DNA of 41,405 bases from Muribaculaceae bacterium (GCA_023667285.1 JAMPAK010000004.1:1-41405), one strand, 5' to 3'; shown: positions 1 through 9,486, numbered from the stretch's first letter. Notes: generated from the letters alone by a model not told the origin. A program made the numbers and translations.

Positions 1-33
1 ACTGCGAAAGTGGGAAAGTAGATAACCGCCCCT
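1..33 (+). rRNA. rrf: 5S ribosomal RNA, 3' end only (partial)
   Basis: The first about 33 bases resemble the 3' arm of bacterial 5S rRNA: TGCGAAAGTGGGAAAGTAG followed by a GCC-rich end, parallel to the E. coli TGCGAGAGTAGGGAACTGCC end. A rho-independent terminator follows at once, as expected at the end of an rRNA operon. Only the tail lies in the window, so the call rests on a short pattern match. Confidence is moderate. Confidence 0.6.
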
Positions 34-38
34 TCACC

Positions 39-76
39 AAGAGCCGATGCCCAAAAGCACCGGCTCTTTTTTTGTG
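39..76 (+). terminator. Rho-independent terminator after the 5S tail
   Basis: The arms GAGCCGATGC (41-50) and GCACCGGCTC (57-66) pair with one mismatch around a short A-rich loop, flanked by AA and a run of seven T from 67. This is a canonical intrinsic terminator and would end the rRNA transcript before dapF. Confidence 0.85.
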
Positions 77-154
77 TGTATATCACCAAAGATGGCGGGT
101 TAAACTTGTCTCGGTTCAAAATTCATATGATTTTTGAAAATTTTCTAAGATTTT

Positions 155-187
155 TTTGGAAGTATGGGGAGAAAAGGCGTAACTTTG
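155..187 (+). promoter_or_regulatory. Bacteroidetes-type promoter for dapF
   Basis: A -33 box TTTG (155-158), a 21-nt spacer and a -7 box TAACTTTG (180-187) match the Bacteroidetes TTTG/TAnnTTTG consensus. The expected start near 194 leaves a leader of about 35 nt before the dapF ATG at 229. It probably drives dapF-dapL and perhaps glnN. Confidence 0.7.
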
Positions 188-228
188 TGCTGATTTTTTT
201 CAGGTCAAAAGGTAAAAAGAATGCCAAA

Positions 229-1077
229 ATGGCTAATAACAATCCTTTAAATAACCGCGAGGTGATTCGCTTCACCAAGATGCATGGTATTGGCAATGAC
301 TACATATATATAGACTGTATGGAGTCAGAGCCGGATCGGCTTCCTGACCTTGCCCGAGAGATGAGCGACCGACATTTTGGAGTGGGTGGTGATGGAATAG
401 TGCTGATTTGCCCACCGACTTCTCCTGATGCTCACTTCAGAATGAGGATGTTTAACTCAGACGGCTCTGAAGGCCGAATGTGTGGCAACGCCTCCCGATG
501 CATAGCCTCTTGGCTCTACTCTCACCGCATGACAGATAAGAACCCTATAAACCTTGAAACCCTCTCGGGTATCAAGGTTTTAACACTTAATAAGGAGGGT
601 GGTGAACTAGAGTCAGTGACAGTCGACATGGGCAAACCGGAAATTGGTGAGACTATGAAGCCTGTGATTGCTGGAGATGAGACTCTCATTGTTTCGGCCA
701 TCTCTATGGGGAATCCTCACGGCGTGATTTTTGTGGAATCACTTGAGTCGATAGACTTTGACCGCCTTGGTCCGCTCATGGAGAGACACCCGATGTGGCT
801 CGACAGGGCTAACATTGAGTTTGCTGAGGTTGTGGACAGGAATCTGATCAGGGTGCGTGTATGGGAACGTGGAGCAGGGGAGACTCTTTCCTGTGGGACA
901 GGTGCGTGTGCCACCGCAGTGGCTGCACATATTGCAGGGCTTGTGGATGACGATGTCACCATCAGGCTCAGAGGGGGCGATCTGAGAATTGTGTGGGACG
1001 GGGAGTCCGGCTCGCATGTGATGATGACCGGAGGAGCCACTGAGGTATTTTCCGGAGAATATATACGCCAGAATTGA
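229..1077 (+). CDS. dapF: Diaminopimelate epimerase DapF
   Basis: DapF interconverts LL- and meso-2,6-diaminopimelate for peptidoglycan and lysine synthesis in the cytosol. Both catalytic cysteines are in their family motifs: [15 protein letters not shown] in the N-terminal half and [16 protein letters not shown] in the C-terminal half. The N-terminal [15 protein letters not shown] is also typical. The open frame continues upstream to 76, but that part is basic and unlike DapF and lies across the promoter at 155-187. I therefore place the start at ATG 229, giving 282 residues against about 275 for the family. The stop abuts the start region of dapL, so the two are translationally linked and act in consecutive steps. 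Confidence 0.95.
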   Translation: MANNNPLNNREVIRFTKMHGIGNDYIYIDCMESEPDRLPDLAREMSDRHFGVGGDGIVLICPPTSPDAHFRMRMFNSDGSEGRMCGNASRCIASWLYSHRMTDKNPINLETLSGIKVLTLNKEGGELESVTVDMGKPEIGETMKPVIAGDETLIVSAISMGNPHGVIFVESLESIDFDRLGPLMERHPMWLDRANIEFAEVVDRNLIRVRVWERGAGETLSCGTGACATAVAAHIAGLVDDDVTIRLRGGDLRIVWDGESGSHVMMTGGATEVFSGEYIRQN

Positions 1078-1079
1078 GT

Positions 1080-2309
1080 ATGTTTTCCATTAACGATAAC
1101 TACACACTCCTGCCTGGGTCATATCTCTTCAGTGAGATCGCACGCAGGGTCAGGGAATATGCCGAGGAGGACCCGACGGCAGAGATAATACGTCTAGGAA
1201 TCGGTGATGTCACCCGTCCACTCTGTCAGGCTGTTGTCGACGCGCTCCACAAGGCTGTCGACGACGAAGGGACAGCAGAGCGCTTCCATGGGTATGGCCC
1301 TGAGAATGGCTATGATTTTCTGACCTCACTGATTGTCACCCACGACTACAGAGCCCATGGGATAGAGATGGAGGAGGATGAGATTTTTGTGAGTGACGGA
1401 GCCAAGAGCGATACCGGGAACATCGGGGATATCCTCTCGATTGTAAACCGTGTTGCCGTCACTGATCCGGTCTATCCTGTATATGTGGACTCGAATGTGA
1501 TGGCCGGGAGAGCCGGACATCAGCTCCTGTCAGGAGAGTGGAGCAACATTGAGTATCTCCCCTGCACGAAGGGGAACGGATTTGTCCCGGACCTTCCCAA
1601 GGGGGCACCGGATGTGATATATCTGTGTTATCCCAACAATCCCACCGGGACTTCTCTCACGCGGGATGAACTCAAGGTGTGGGTGGACTACTGCCGGAGG
1701 AATGGGGTGCTTCTGCTCTTTGACGCTGCCTATGAGGCATATATCACCAGAAAAGAGGTGCCTCACTCGATTTATGAGATTGAGGGGGCGCGAGAGGTGG
1801 CCATCGAATTCCGCAGTTACTCAAAGACTGCAGGGTTCACGGGGATACGTCTGGGCTATACAGTGGTTCCCAAGGAGTTGAGAGGGCGAGGCCCGAGGGG
1901 TGAGATGAAGCCCCTCAACCCTCTGTGGCGACGCCGACAGACCACTAAGTTTAACGGCGCAAGCTATCTCAGCCAGCGAGGAGCCGCTGCCCTCTATACC
2001 CCAGAGGGAAGAGCGCAGATGCGGGAGAGCATAGACTATTATCTTGGCAACGCCCGTGTGATACTCGAGGGCCTTAGCCGTGAAGGCTATGAATGTGTCG
2101 GCGGGATAGACTCTCCGTATGTCTGGGTCAAGACCCCTGAGGGGATAGGGTCGTGGGAATTCTTCGACCATCTGCTCAGGCAGTGTCGCATCGTGGGGAC
2201 ACCTGGAAGCGGTTTCGGTCCCTCTGGCGAAGGATATATACGGCTCACAGCCTTCAACACACGAGAGAATACGTTGAAGGCAGTGGAGCGATTCAAAAGT
2301 CTGAAATAA
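1080..2309 (+). CDS. dapL: LL-diaminopimelate aminotransferase DapL
   Basis: This PLP-dependent fold-type I transaminase converts tetrahydrodipicolinate and glutamate directly to LL-diaminopimelate, bypassing the acylated intermediates. The sequence shows the N-terminal [14 protein letters not shown] segment of Dap[12 protein letters not shown], the YPNNPTGT loop, and [10 protein letters not shown] with the PLP lysine at about residue 249. At 409 residues it has the usual family length. ATG 1080 is preferred over TTG 1074 because it gives the normal N-terminus. Its LL product feeds DapF, encoded immediately upstream. The genome also carries ddh (21839-22735), an independent one-step route to meso-DAP. 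Confidence 0.95.
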   Translation: MFSINDNYTLLPGSYLFSEIARRVREYAEEDPTAEIIRLGIGDVTRPLCQAVVDALHKAVDDEGTAERFHGYGPENGYDFLTSLIVTHDYRAHGIEMEEDEIFVSDGAKSDTGNIGDILSIVNRVAVTDPVYPVYVDSNVMAGRAGHQLLSGEWSNIEYLPCTKGNGFVPDLPKGAPDVIYLCYPNNPTGTSLTRDELKVWVDYCRRNGVLLLFDAAYEAYITRKEVPHSIYEIEGAREVAIEFRSYSKTAGFTGIRLGYTVVPKELRGRGPRGEMKPLNPLWRRRQTTKFNGASYLSQRGAAALYTPEGRAQMRESIDYYLGNARVILEGLSREGYECVGGIDSPYVWVKTPEGIGSWEFFDHLLRQCRIVGTPGSGFGPSGEGYIRLTAFNTRENTLKAVERFKSLK

Positions 2310-2337
2310 CCATCACATAATATATCACTAAAATTTT

Positions 2338-4527
2338 ATGTCAAGTTACCGATTCAAAGTTGTTGAGGAAGCCTCAAACCGAAAACCAGTAGCCGTGGAG
2401 ATTCCTAAGGAGCGTCCCACCGTCTACTATGCAAGCAAGGTTTTCAACCGAGCCAAGATGTTTGAATATCTTCCTCTCAGCGCCTACAAGGCACTCATCA
2501 ACGCCATCGACAACAAGGAACCCCTCTCGCGCTCAGTGGCTGACGCTGTGGCAGAAGGAATGAAGCAGTGGGCCATCGACAACGGCGCCCGTCACTACAC
2601 CCACTGGTTCCAGCCTCTCACAGAGACCACGGCCGAGAAGCACGACGGTTTTGTCGAGCATGACGGCAAGGGTGGAATGGTGGAGGAATTCAATGGCAAG
2701 CTCCTTGTCCAGCAGGAGCCTGATGCCTCGAGTTTCCCTAATGGCGGCATCCGCAACACCTTTGAGGCCCGCGGTTACTCGGCATGGGACATCTCCTCGC
2801 CCGCATTCATCATCGACAACACCCTGTGTATCCCCACCATCTTCATCTCATATACCGGAGAGTCACTCGACTATAAGACTCCGCTTCTCCGTGCCCTTAC
2901 GGCTGTCGACAAGGCCGGAACCGCGGTGGCTCGCTTCTTTGACCCAGAGGTGAAGCATGTCATCAGCAATCTGGGCTGGGAGCAGGAATACTTCCTGGTG
3001 GATGAGGCTCTCTATGCAGCCCGTCCGGACCTCGCGCTGACCGGACGCACCCTGATGGGCCATGAGTCAGCCAAAAACCAGCAGCTCGAGGACCATTATT
3101 TCGGCGCAATCCCCAAGCGAGTCGAAGCCTTAATGCTCGACCTTGAGATAGAGGCCCACAAACTCGGCATCCCCTGCAAGACACGCCACAATGAGGTGGC
3201 TCCCAATCAGTTTGAGCTCGCGCCCATCTATGAGGAGACTAACCTTGCCAATGACCACAATATGCTCATCATGTCGGTGATGAACGAGGTGGCCCGCCGC
3301 CACAACTTCCGTGTGCTTCTCCATGAGAAGCCCTTTGCCGGAATCAACGGTTCGGGCAAGCACTGCAACTGGAGCCTCGGCACTGACACCGGCACACTCC
3401 TCTTTGCTCCCGGAAAGACCCCGAAGGAGAATCTTCAGTTCATCACCTTTGTGGCCAATGTCATGGCCGCTGTGCATCGCCACAATGCCCTTCTGAAGGC
3501 ATCAATCATGTCAGCCACCAACTGCCACCGGCTCGGTGCCAACGAGGCACCTCCCGCTATCATCTCCATCTTTGCCGGAAGCCAGTTGAGCGAGATACTC
3601 AACAAGATCAAGAACTCAGACAAGGATGAACTGATAGCGCTTTCAGGCAAGGAGCAGCTCCATCTTGGAGTGGCTCAGATTCCTGACCTGATGATTGACT
3701 CGACAGACCGCAACCGCACATCGCCCTTCGCCTTCACCGGCAATCGCTTCGAGTTTCGCGCTGTAGGCTCGAGTGCCAACTGTGCCTCGGCCATGATAGC
3801 CCTCAATGCCGCTGTGGCAGAGCAGCTTGCCGACTTCAAGGGTAAGATAGACTCGCGTCTGCAGGCCGGCGAGAGCCTGGACCATGCTCTTCTGGCCGAG
3901 ATCAAGGCTCTTCTGCTCTATTCGGAACCTATCCACTTTGACGGGAACGGATATTCAGAAGAGTGGAAAGAGGAGGCAGCCCGCCGAGGACTCGACTGTG
4001 AGACCAACCCGGCGCTCATCTTCGATGCCTACCTCCGCCCGTCGTCAATCGAGATGTTCCGCAAGACGGGTGTGATGAATCACGTTGAGCTCGAGGCACG
4101 CAATGAGGTGAAATGGGAGATGTACACAAAGAAGATCCAGATAGAGGCCCGTGTGCTGGGGGATCTGGCCATCAACCACATCATCCCCGTGGCCACACGC
4201 TACCTCTCAATCCTCCTCGACAACATGGTGAAACTGCGTCAGCTCTTCCCAGGCGAGAAGGGTGAGAAACTCTCTGAGCAGGACACCATCACCGTGGAGA
4301 AAATCATGGACCACTGCTCGTCCATCAAGACAGAGGTGGCCCGCATGGTCAATGCCCGCAAGGAGGCTAACAAGATTGAGAACGAGCGTGACAAGGCCAT
4401 AGCCTATTCAAAGAATGTGGCTCCCTGTCTCAACTCCGTCCGCTATCACATAGACAAGCTCGAGCTCCTTGTCGACAATGAGATGTGGCCGCTCCCCAAA
4501 TATCGTGAGCTGCTCTTCATCAGGTAA
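2338..4527 (+). CDS. glnN: Glutamine synthetase type III (GlnN)
   Basis: This is the ATP-dependent synthesis of glutamine from glutamate and ammonia by the large GSIII class common in Bacteroidetes. At 729 residues it is far longer than GSI or GSII, and class III length. Recognisable motifs are NLGWEQEYFLVD (catalytic glutamates), GINGSGKHCNWSLGTDTG, ATNCHRLGANEAPPAI and AFTGNRFEFRAVGSSAN. It starts 28 nt after dapL with no clear promoter in that gap, so read-through from dapF-dapL is likely, though a promoter inside the end of dapL cannot be excluded. That links glutamate nitrogen supply with DAP transamination. A large hairpin follows at 4551. Confidence 0.97.
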   Translation: MSSYRFKVVEEASNRKPVAVEIPKERPTVYYASKVFNRAKMFEYLPLSAYKALINAIDNKEPLSRSVADAVAEGMKQWAIDNGARHYTHWFQPLTETTAEKHDGFVEHDGKGGMVEEFNGKLLVQQEPDASSFPNGGIRNTFEARGYSAWDISSPAFIIDNTLCIPTIFISYTGESLDYKTPLLRALTAVDKAGTAVARFFDPEVKHVISNLGWEQEYFLVDEALYAARPDLALTGRTLMGHESAKNQQLEDHYFGAIPKRVEALMLDLEIEAHKLGIPCKTRHNEVAPNQFELAPIYEETNLANDHNMLIMSVMNEVARRHNFRVLLHEKPFAGINGSGKHCNWSLGTDTGTLLFAPGKTPKENLQFITFVANVMAAVHRHNALLKASIMSATNCHRLGANEAPPAIISIFAGSQLSEILNKIKNSDKDELIALSGKEQLHLGVAQIPDLMIDSTDRNRTSPFAFTGNRFEFRAVGSSANCASAMIALNAAVAEQLADFKGKIDSRLQAGESLDHALLAEIKALLLYSEPIHFDGNGYSEEWKEEAARRGLDCETNPALIFDAYLRPSSIEMFRKTGVMNHVELEARNEVKWEMYTKKIQIEARVLGDLAINHIIPVATRYLSILLDNMVKLRQLFPGEKGEKLSEQDTITVEKIMDHCSSIKTEVARMVNARKEANKIENERDKAIAYSKNVAPCLNSVRYHIDKLELLVDNEMWPLPKYRELLFIR

Positions 4528-4550
4528 TACATAAACATATCAACGAAAGT

Positions 4551-4587
4551 CGTTTGGCGGTTAAAATCAGTTTTTAACCGCCAAACG
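4551..4587. terminator. Perfect 16-bp hairpin after glnN
   Basis: CGTTTGGCGGTTAAAA (4551-4566) pairs with its exact complement ending at 4587 across a short loop. There is no downstream T-run, so it may act as an mRNA-stabilising 3' hairpin rather than a classical terminator. It separates glnN from the MFS gene. Confidence 0.6.
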
Positions 4588-4611
4588 TTATCTTCTGCAT
4601 ACACATTTTTC

Positions 4612-5787
4612 ATGTCTGAAAGACTTTGGAATTCCAACTATTGCCGGGCGATGGCCGGCAATTTCATGCTCTTCTTCTCCTTCTATCTTCTCACACCTCT
4701 TCTCCCTATCTATCTGGATGCTCAGTTTCATGCGGACAAGGACATGATTGGGCTTGTTCTTTCCGGCTATGTCGTGGCCGCGCTGATAGTGCGTCCTTTC
4801 AGTGGGTTTATTGTTGACTCGTTTGACCGACGCAAGGTGTTGATGCTCTGCTTCTTTGCCTTCTTCATCTGCTTCACAGGCTATATTGGCGCCGGGACGC
4901 TCCTGATGTTTGCCATAGTCCGCACGGTCCACGGATTGCCGTTTGGAGCCACAACGGTGGCCAACTCCACTGTGGCCATCGATGTCCTCCCCTCGTCGAG
5001 GCGCAACGAGGGGATAGGGTTCTACGGTCTCTCCAACAATCTGGCCATGGCCATTGCTCCTTCAGCCGGCATATGGATATATGGCACAACGGGAAATTTC
5101 ACACTGCTTTTCTGGATCTCGCTCATTGTGGCCTTCGTGGGGTTCTGGTGTGCCACATCCATCAAACTTCCGCAACGGGCCAAGGTATCCGGGCGGCCCC
5201 CGATGAGCCTTGACCATTTCTTTCTGACCCGAGCATGGCTCTTGGCGGTCAATATCCTGCTCTTCGGACTTTGTTGGGGGGTGATGAGCAACTATGTGGC
5301 TATTTATGGTAAGGAATGTCTCGGCATAACCGACGGCACGGGGCTGTTCTTTGCGATGCTCTCCATCGGTCTCTTCGTGTCCAGGCTTTATGGCGCTAAA
5401 TCTCTGAGAGCCGGGCGGCTCACTGAGAATGCCCTTGAGGGTGCGATGATCAGCGCGGTGGGATTCACGCTCTTTGCGCTTGTCCATCAGCCGTGGGCTT
5501 TCTATCTCTCGGCTCCTCTGATAGGACTCGGGAACGGTCGCATGTATCCGGCATTTCTCAACATGTTTATCTCAGTGGCGCGACATGACCAGCGCGGGAC
5601 GGCCAACTCATCGATACTCACTTCCTGGGACCTAGGCATGGGTCTGGGAATCCTTCTTGGCGGAGTCCTGGTGGAGTATGCCGGATATTCGGCCGCATTC
5701 TGGTTCACGGCCGGGTCTCAGATATGCGGCACGGTCCTTCTTCTTGTCTTCACGCGGAGATTCTTTCATGAAAGGAGACTGGAGTGA
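4612..5787 (+). CDS. MFS transporter, 12-TM efflux-type
   Basis: This inner-membrane major facilitator is 391 residues long with about 12 hydrophobic segments. The TM2-TM3 loop carries a motif A variant (GFIVDSFDRRKVLM), and TM4-TM5 has RTVHGLPFGATTVANSTVAIDVLP, with R and G residues as in drug or sugar efflux MFS proteins. The substrate cannot be read from the sequence. It appears to be a single-gene unit between hairpin 4551-4587 and the nhaD promoter. The start ATG at 4612 precedes the first membrane segment by about 12 residues. Confidence 0.85.
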   Translation: MSERLWNSNYCRAMAGNFMLFFSFYLLTPLLPIYLDAQFHADKDMIGLVLSGYVVAALIVRPFSGFIVDSFDRRKVLMLCFFAFFICFTGYIGAGTLLMFAIVRTVHGLPFGATTVANSTVAIDVLPSSRRNEGIGFYGLSNNLAMAIAPSAGIWIYGTTGNFTLLFWISLIVAFVGFWCATSIKLPQRAKVSGRPPMSLDHFFLTRAWLLAVNILLFGLCWGVMSNYVAIYGKECLGITDGTGLFFAMLSIGLFVSRLYGAKSLRAGRLTENALEGAMISAVGFTLFALVHQPWAFYLSAPLIGLGNGRMYPAFLNMFISVARHDQRGTANSSILTSWDLGMGLGILLGGVLVEYAGYSAAFWFTAGSQICGTVLLLVFTRRFFHERRLE

Positions 5788-5855
5788 GGCTGAGCTTATT
5801 GTATCTCATCGGGGCGTCCTCAGGTGCATTAAGGAAATTTTTCATTATTTATAAT

Positions 5856-5886
5856 TTTGTTGTTTAGGGGATTATTGCGAACTTTG
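5856..5886 (+). promoter_or_regulatory. Probable promoter for nhaD
   Basis: TTTG (5856-5859), a 19-nt spacer and GAACTTTG (5879-5886) match the Bacteroidetes promoter except for the first base of the -7 box. The predicted leader of about 70 nt to ATG 5966 contains the palindrome at 5905-5922. Confidence 0.5.
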
Positions 5887-5904
5887 CAGAAACTTTAAGG
5901 GGGA

Positions 5905-5922
5905 GTGTCGTGTGTCGACACA
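5905..5922. promoter_or_regulatory. Palindrome/hairpin in the nhaD leader
   Basis: TGTGTCGACACA (5911-5922) is a perfect 12-nt palindrome. GTGTCG (5905-5910) can alternatively pair with CGACAC (5916-5921) as a small RNA hairpin. It sits just downstream of the predicted start of transcription, where a repressor operator or leader structure could act. No function is established. Confidence 0.35.
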
Positions 5923-5965
5923 TCCGCCTCTGCCATGAAGACAAATCATTAATCACTTCAACTAA

Positions 5966-7276
5966 ATGATAACTGCAATCGTAATTTTTTTCTGCCTGGG
6001 TTATCTGTGCATAGCGCTTGAGGCTGTGTTCAAAATCAACAAGGCGGTGCCCGCACTTCTGATGTGTGTGGGGTGTTGGACTCTTTATGCTGTGGGTTAT
6101 GCCCCTCAGATGGGTATTGGAAATCTTGAGGTGTCAGAGCAACTGCTTGAGCATCTTGGCGACACCTGTGAGATCCTGTTCTTCCTTATGGGCGCAATGA
6201 CAATCGTAGAGATTGTTGATGCCAACGGTGGATTTTTCTTCGTAAAGGATGCTTTGGCTACAACGAGCAAGCGTAAGCTTCTGTGGCGCATCACATTCAT
6301 GGCCTTTGTTCTCTCTGCTATCCTCGACAACCTCACCACATCGATTGTGATGGTGATGGTGCTCCGCAAGCTTGTGGCTGACAACAACGACCGAATGATA
6401 TATGGCGGCATGATTGTGATAGCCGCTAATGCGGGTGGCGCTTTCTCGCCCATAGGCGATGTCACCACCATCATGCTGTGGATCCGCGGTATGATCTCGA
6501 CCGGAGGAGTCATCAGCCAGCTTATAGTCCCCTCGATTGTCTCAGTGGTTGTCGCAGCCCTCTGCGCCCAGCTCTACCTTAAGGGGAACCTCCGTATGCC
6601 TGAGAATGTGGCTGAGGCTCCCGGTGCTGTCCATAACTCAGACCGGATGCTCATCCTCTGTCTGGGTGTCGGCGGTCTTATCTTCGTGCCCATCTTCCGT
6701 ATGCTCACCGGACTTGCACCCTTCATGGGAATCCTTCTTGCACTCGGTGTGCTGTGGCTTGTCAGCGAGTATCGCTGCAACCGCCATGCGCTTCTCAAAC
6801 TTGACACTTCCAATCTCAAGGTCACTGCACTCCTCTCCAGGATAGACATGGCAACCATCCTTTTCTTCCTCGGCATTCTTATGGCCGTGGCCACTCTGCA
6901 GCTCACAGGCGTGCTGACAGCCTTCGGCCAGTGGCTCAACGAGGTTTCACATGAGAACCACTATCTTGTCACAGGTGTGATCGGTGTCGTATCATCGATT
7001 GTCGACAATGTTCCCCTGGTGGCAGGCTGTATGGATATGTATCCCATCGCAGCTGCAGGCGACTATGCATGCGACGGTCTCTTCTGGCAGCTCCTCGCAT
7101 ACTGCGCTGGTGTCGGTGGCTCAATGCTGATTATTGGGTCTGCAGCAGGTGTGGTTGTGATGGGTCTCGAGAAGATCAGCTTTGGCTGGTATCTCCGCCG
7201 TTTCACATGGATTGCCTTCGTGGGCTATGTGGCCGGTATCGCTACATATGCGCTTGAGACACTCTTCTTCTTTTAA
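5966..7276 (+). CDS. nhaD: Na+/H+ antiporter NhaD
   Basis: This inner-membrane sodium:proton antiporter of the ion-transporter superfamily exports Na+ in exchange for H+. The 436 residues form about 12 hydrophobic segments. Family signatures are AILDNLTTSIVMVMVLRKLV, NAGGAFSPIGDVTTIMLW with its acidic residue in a membrane, and the second-repeat counterpart SSIVDNVPLVAGCMDMYP. These paired DN(L/V) segments are typical of NhaD. It has its own promoter candidate upstream, and a small lipoprotein gene follows after 21 nt. It probably supports pH and sodium homeostasis in the gut. Confidence 0.93.
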   Translation: MITAIVIFFCLGYLCIALEAVFKINKAVPALLMCVGCWTLYAVGYAPQMGIGNLEVSEQLLEHLGDTCEILFFLMGAMTIVEIVDANGGFFFVKDALATTSKRKLLWRITFMAFVLSAILDNLTTSIVMVMVLRKLVADNNDRMIYGGMIVIAANAGGAFSPIGDVTTIMLWIRGMISTGGVISQLIVPSIVSVVVAALCAQLYLKGNLRMPENVAEAPGAVHNSDRMLILCLGVGGLIFVPIFRMLTGLAPFMGILLALGVLWLVSEYRCNRHALLKLDTSNLKVTALLSRIDMATILFFLGILMAVATLQLTGVLTAFGQWLNEVSHENHYLVTGVIGVVSSIVDNVPLVAGCMDMYPIAAAGDYACDGLFWQLLAYCAGVGGSMLIIGSAAGVVVMGLEKISFGWYLRRFTWIAFVGYVAGIATYALETLFFF

Positions 7277-7297
7277 GGTGTAAGATAAATCAACCCA

Positions 7298-7957
7298 ATG
7301 AAATATCCCGGCTTTCTCCCCATCGTGGCCGCCTCGTTGCTGGCGGCATCATGTTCAGGCTCCGGAATCATCGGAGCGGATACTGACGACAGGGGGGAGG
7401 AGGCCGGGATATTTGAGACTACCGATCTCAGTCTCCTCGAGTTGCGCCATCGGGTGAAACGTGTCGTCAAGACCACATACTGGAAGGCCACTCCTGGTGT
7501 TGACTCGGTTGTGGTCGACACGACGGCGGCCAATGTCACGGTCACTGTGTGCTACTTCGATTCGCTTGGCAATTATGTGGCCAGACGCGATGAGCGCATT
7601 CGCCGTGATGAGTATGGGCGCATCATCCGTTGGGAGGACCGTCGGCCCAACCTCAACCGTCAGCATGGAGGCTTTCTTAAGGATACGCTCTCTTATGAGC
7701 ATTTATCGCCCAATGTGGTGCGCACAAACGGCATGGGAGACTTTGCCGTGACGGTCTATGACGATGAACGCCGAATAGTGGGGCAATATACAGACCCTGT
7801 GATAGACGGCGAGCATACGGCGGTCTTCAATATCTATAGGGATGAGGATTCGCGTGGCAACTGGACTGAGCGTCTCAGTGTCTGGACTACGCAGCAGCCT
7901 GATGTCCGACCGCACATCAGTTATACTCTTGAGAAGCGTGAGATAGTCTATTATTGA
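7298..7957 (+). CDS. Hypothetical lipoprotein
   Basis: The product is a 219-residue exported protein with a lipobox, LLAASC, placing the lipidated cysteine at residue 19. It is probably anchored in the envelope. The mature part is polar and beta-rich, with pieces such as YFDSLGNYVARRDERI and YDDERRIVGQYTD that loosely recall YD-type beta-hairpin repeats, too weakly for a family call. It starts 21 nt after nhaD and is probably co-transcribed. An 18-bp hairpin follows and separates it from the convergent M23 gene. The function is unknown. Confidence 0.75.
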   Translation: MKYPGFLPIVAASLLAASCSGSGIIGADTDDRGEEAGIFETTDLSLLELRHRVKRVVKTTYWKATPGVDSVVVDTTAANVTVTVCYFDSLGNYVARRDERIRRDEYGRIIRWEDRRPNLNRQHGGFLKDTLSYEHLSPNVVRTNGMGDFAVTVYDDERRIVGQYTDPVIDGEHTAVFNIYRDEDSRGNWTERLSVWTTQQPDVRPHISYTLEKREIVYY

Positions 7958-7974
7958 CATTGACCATTCCATCA

Positions 7975-8020
7975 ACGACAGCGGCGGCTCCCCGAAACCA
8001 TAGGGAGCCGCCGCTGTCGT
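7975..8020. terminator. Perfect 18-bp GC-rich hairpin between convergent genes
   Basis: ACGACAGCGGCGGCTCCC (7975-7992) pairs exactly with 8003-8020 around a 10-nt loop. It lies between the ends of the + lipoprotein gene and the - M23 gene, so it can serve both. Neither side has a T-run, so it may block or protect transcript ends without being a classical terminator. Confidence 0.65.
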
Positions 8021-8055
8021 TCTCAGGGGATTAACCCGGAGACTGTGTGGGGGGA

Positions 8056-8883
8056 TTATTTCTTTTTGCTTTTGCTCTTGCTTTTGGTGGAGCGCTTCTT
8101 GGTTGAAGCATATCTCTTGGTGGATTTCTTCTTGGGAGCGTAGTTTTGCGGCTTGGCGTTGGTGCGCTTGTCAAACGAGAAGATATCTTTGTGGGGGACG
8201 CCGTTTTCAAAATCGAAGATAGCGGCCGGATTGATGGGGATGCCGAGATAGCGGGCCTCAAAGTGGAGGTGGGGGCCTGTAGAGCGGCCAGTGTTGCCAC
8301 CAAGGGCGATTGGCTCACCGGCTTTCACGGTCTGGTTGGGCTTCACGAGGAAACGGCTGAGGTGGCCGTAGACAGTTTCCATTCCGTTGGGGTGGCGAAT
8401 CACTACATAGTAGCCGTAGCCTTTACGCTCATATTTGGTGAGGCGGACCTTGCCGGAGAATGCAGCCCTGACGGTGTCGCCGATGTTGAGCTTGAGGTCA
8501 GTCCCATAGTGGTTGCGGCGGAAACGGGCGCGATAGCCATAGTTTGAGGTGACTTGTCCACGAACCGGGGCTATATACTCGCTTACGTCTATGTCGTGGC
8601 GGTCAGGGATGGTGACCGAGTTGCCATAAGGGTTGACGCTCTGAGAGTCCCAGTGAGCGGTGAATATATCATCATCGAAGGAGAGTTCCTCGCGCTCCTT
8701 GATTTGATTGAAGAGGATGGAGTTGTTTTCTATCTTGAAGGGATTTACAGCCGGGCTCTGGTTGGCGATGAGGGAGTTGTGCTGCTGAGAGTGTTCGGCG
8801 GGAAGGCGGCGCTGGGCTTGTCCGGCGAGGCCTGAGATGGTTATAATAGCGGCTGTAAGGAGTATCTGGATTTTGTTGGACAT
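8056..8883 (-). CDS. M23 family metallopeptidase (LytM-like), exported
   Basis: This periplasmic zinc peptidase is predicted to cut peptidoglycan cross-bridges or to regulate amidases. It has 275 residues with a signal peptide (hydrophobic residues about 6-22, ending near GQAQ). The zinc ligands are intact: H125 and D129 in HYGTDL, and H205/H207 in GPHLHFE. The core GYGYYVVIRHPNGMETVYGH is typical of M23. After the catalytic domain (about 110-225) there is a very basic Lys/Ser-rich tail of about 30 residues, which could bind nucleic acid or anionic wall polymers. It is transcribed away from ndk, 69 nt downstream of that gene's end. Confidence 0.92.
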   Translation of the reverse strand: MSNKIQILLTAAIITISGLAGQAQRRLPAEHSQQHNSLIANQSPAVNPFKIENNSILFNQIKEREELSFDDDIFTAHWDSQSVNPYGNSVTIPDRHDIDVSEYIAPVRGQVTSNYGYRARFRRNHYGTDLKLNIGDTVRAAFSGKVRLTKYERKGYGYYVVIRHPNGMETVYGHLSRFLVKPNQTVKAGEPIALGGNTGRSTGPHLHFEARYLGIPINPAAIFDFENGVPHKDIFSFDKRTNAKPQNYAPKKKSTKRYASTKKRSTKSKSKSKKK

Positions 8884-8952
8884 TTCGGTATTATTTCGGC
8901 AAGAGGAGCGATGATTTTGTTGATGATTGGCGGCGGGAGAGGCAAAAATTAC

Positions 8953-9411
8953 TTATTCGAGAGGGCCGTTGACAAATTTTGCCGTGGCGGGAGAGTAGTC
9001 AAAGATTTCGTTGGGGAGGAAGAACCGCTTGATTTCCACCTCAGCATCCTCAGGGGATGAGGAGGCGTGGATGATGTTCTCCTGGTTGGACATTGCATAG
9101 TCCCCGCGGATGGTTCCGGGGGCGGCCTGACGGCCATTTGTTGCGCCGGTCATGAGACGGACAACATTGATTGCTTCCACGCCACTGAGCACCATTACGA
9201 TGACGGGTGAGGCCATCATTGAAGCGGCGAGGGTGGGGAAGAAAGGCTTATCTACAAGGTGAGCATAGTGCTCGCGCAACAGCTCTTCGGAGAGTTGCAT
9301 CATTTTCATCCCGACTATCCGGAGGCCTTTCTGCTCAAAGCGGTTGAGCACCGCTCCGACCAGCGCCCTGTTGACGGCTGAGGGTTTGAATATGACAAGA
9401 GTCTGTTCCAT
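8953..9411 (-). CDS. ndk: Nucleoside diphosphate kinase
   Basis: Ndk transfers the gamma phosphate between nucleoside tri- and diphosphates through a phosphohistidine. It has 152 residues, the usual length. The N-terminal TLVIFKPSAV and the active site ENIIHASSSPEDAEVEIKRFF include His115, and TNGRQAAPGTIRGDYA is the nucleotide-binding stretch. The common KPDAV is KPSAV here, a small change. A strong promoter lies at 9455-9486, and a cluster of TGTAA repeats lies further upstream. Confidence 0.96.
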   Translation of the reverse strand: MEQTLVIFKPSAVNRALVGAVLNRFEQKGLRIVGMKMMQLSEELLREHYAHLVDKPFFPTLAASMMASPVIVMVLSGVEAINVVRLMTGATNGRQAAPGTIRGDYAMSNQENIIHASSSPEDAEVEIKRFFLPNEIFDYSPATAKFVNGPLE

Positions 9412-9454
9412 ATCTTGGTTTTAACTTTTGTTTAGAATTAAAATTTCTATGTCT

Positions 9455-9486
9455 CAAATTTAATCATTCTGAGACTTTTACACAAA
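9455..9486 (-). promoter_or_regulatory. Promoter for ndk
   Basis: On the - strand TTTG (9486-9483), a 20-nt spacer and TAAATTTG (9462-9455) match the Bacteroidetes consensus exactly. Transcription would begin near 9448, giving a leader of about 37 nt. Confidence 0.7.

Noticed and set aside
76-228. Upstream extension of dapF
   Set aside because: The added residues are basic and unlike DapF, and the stretch contains the promoter at 155-187.
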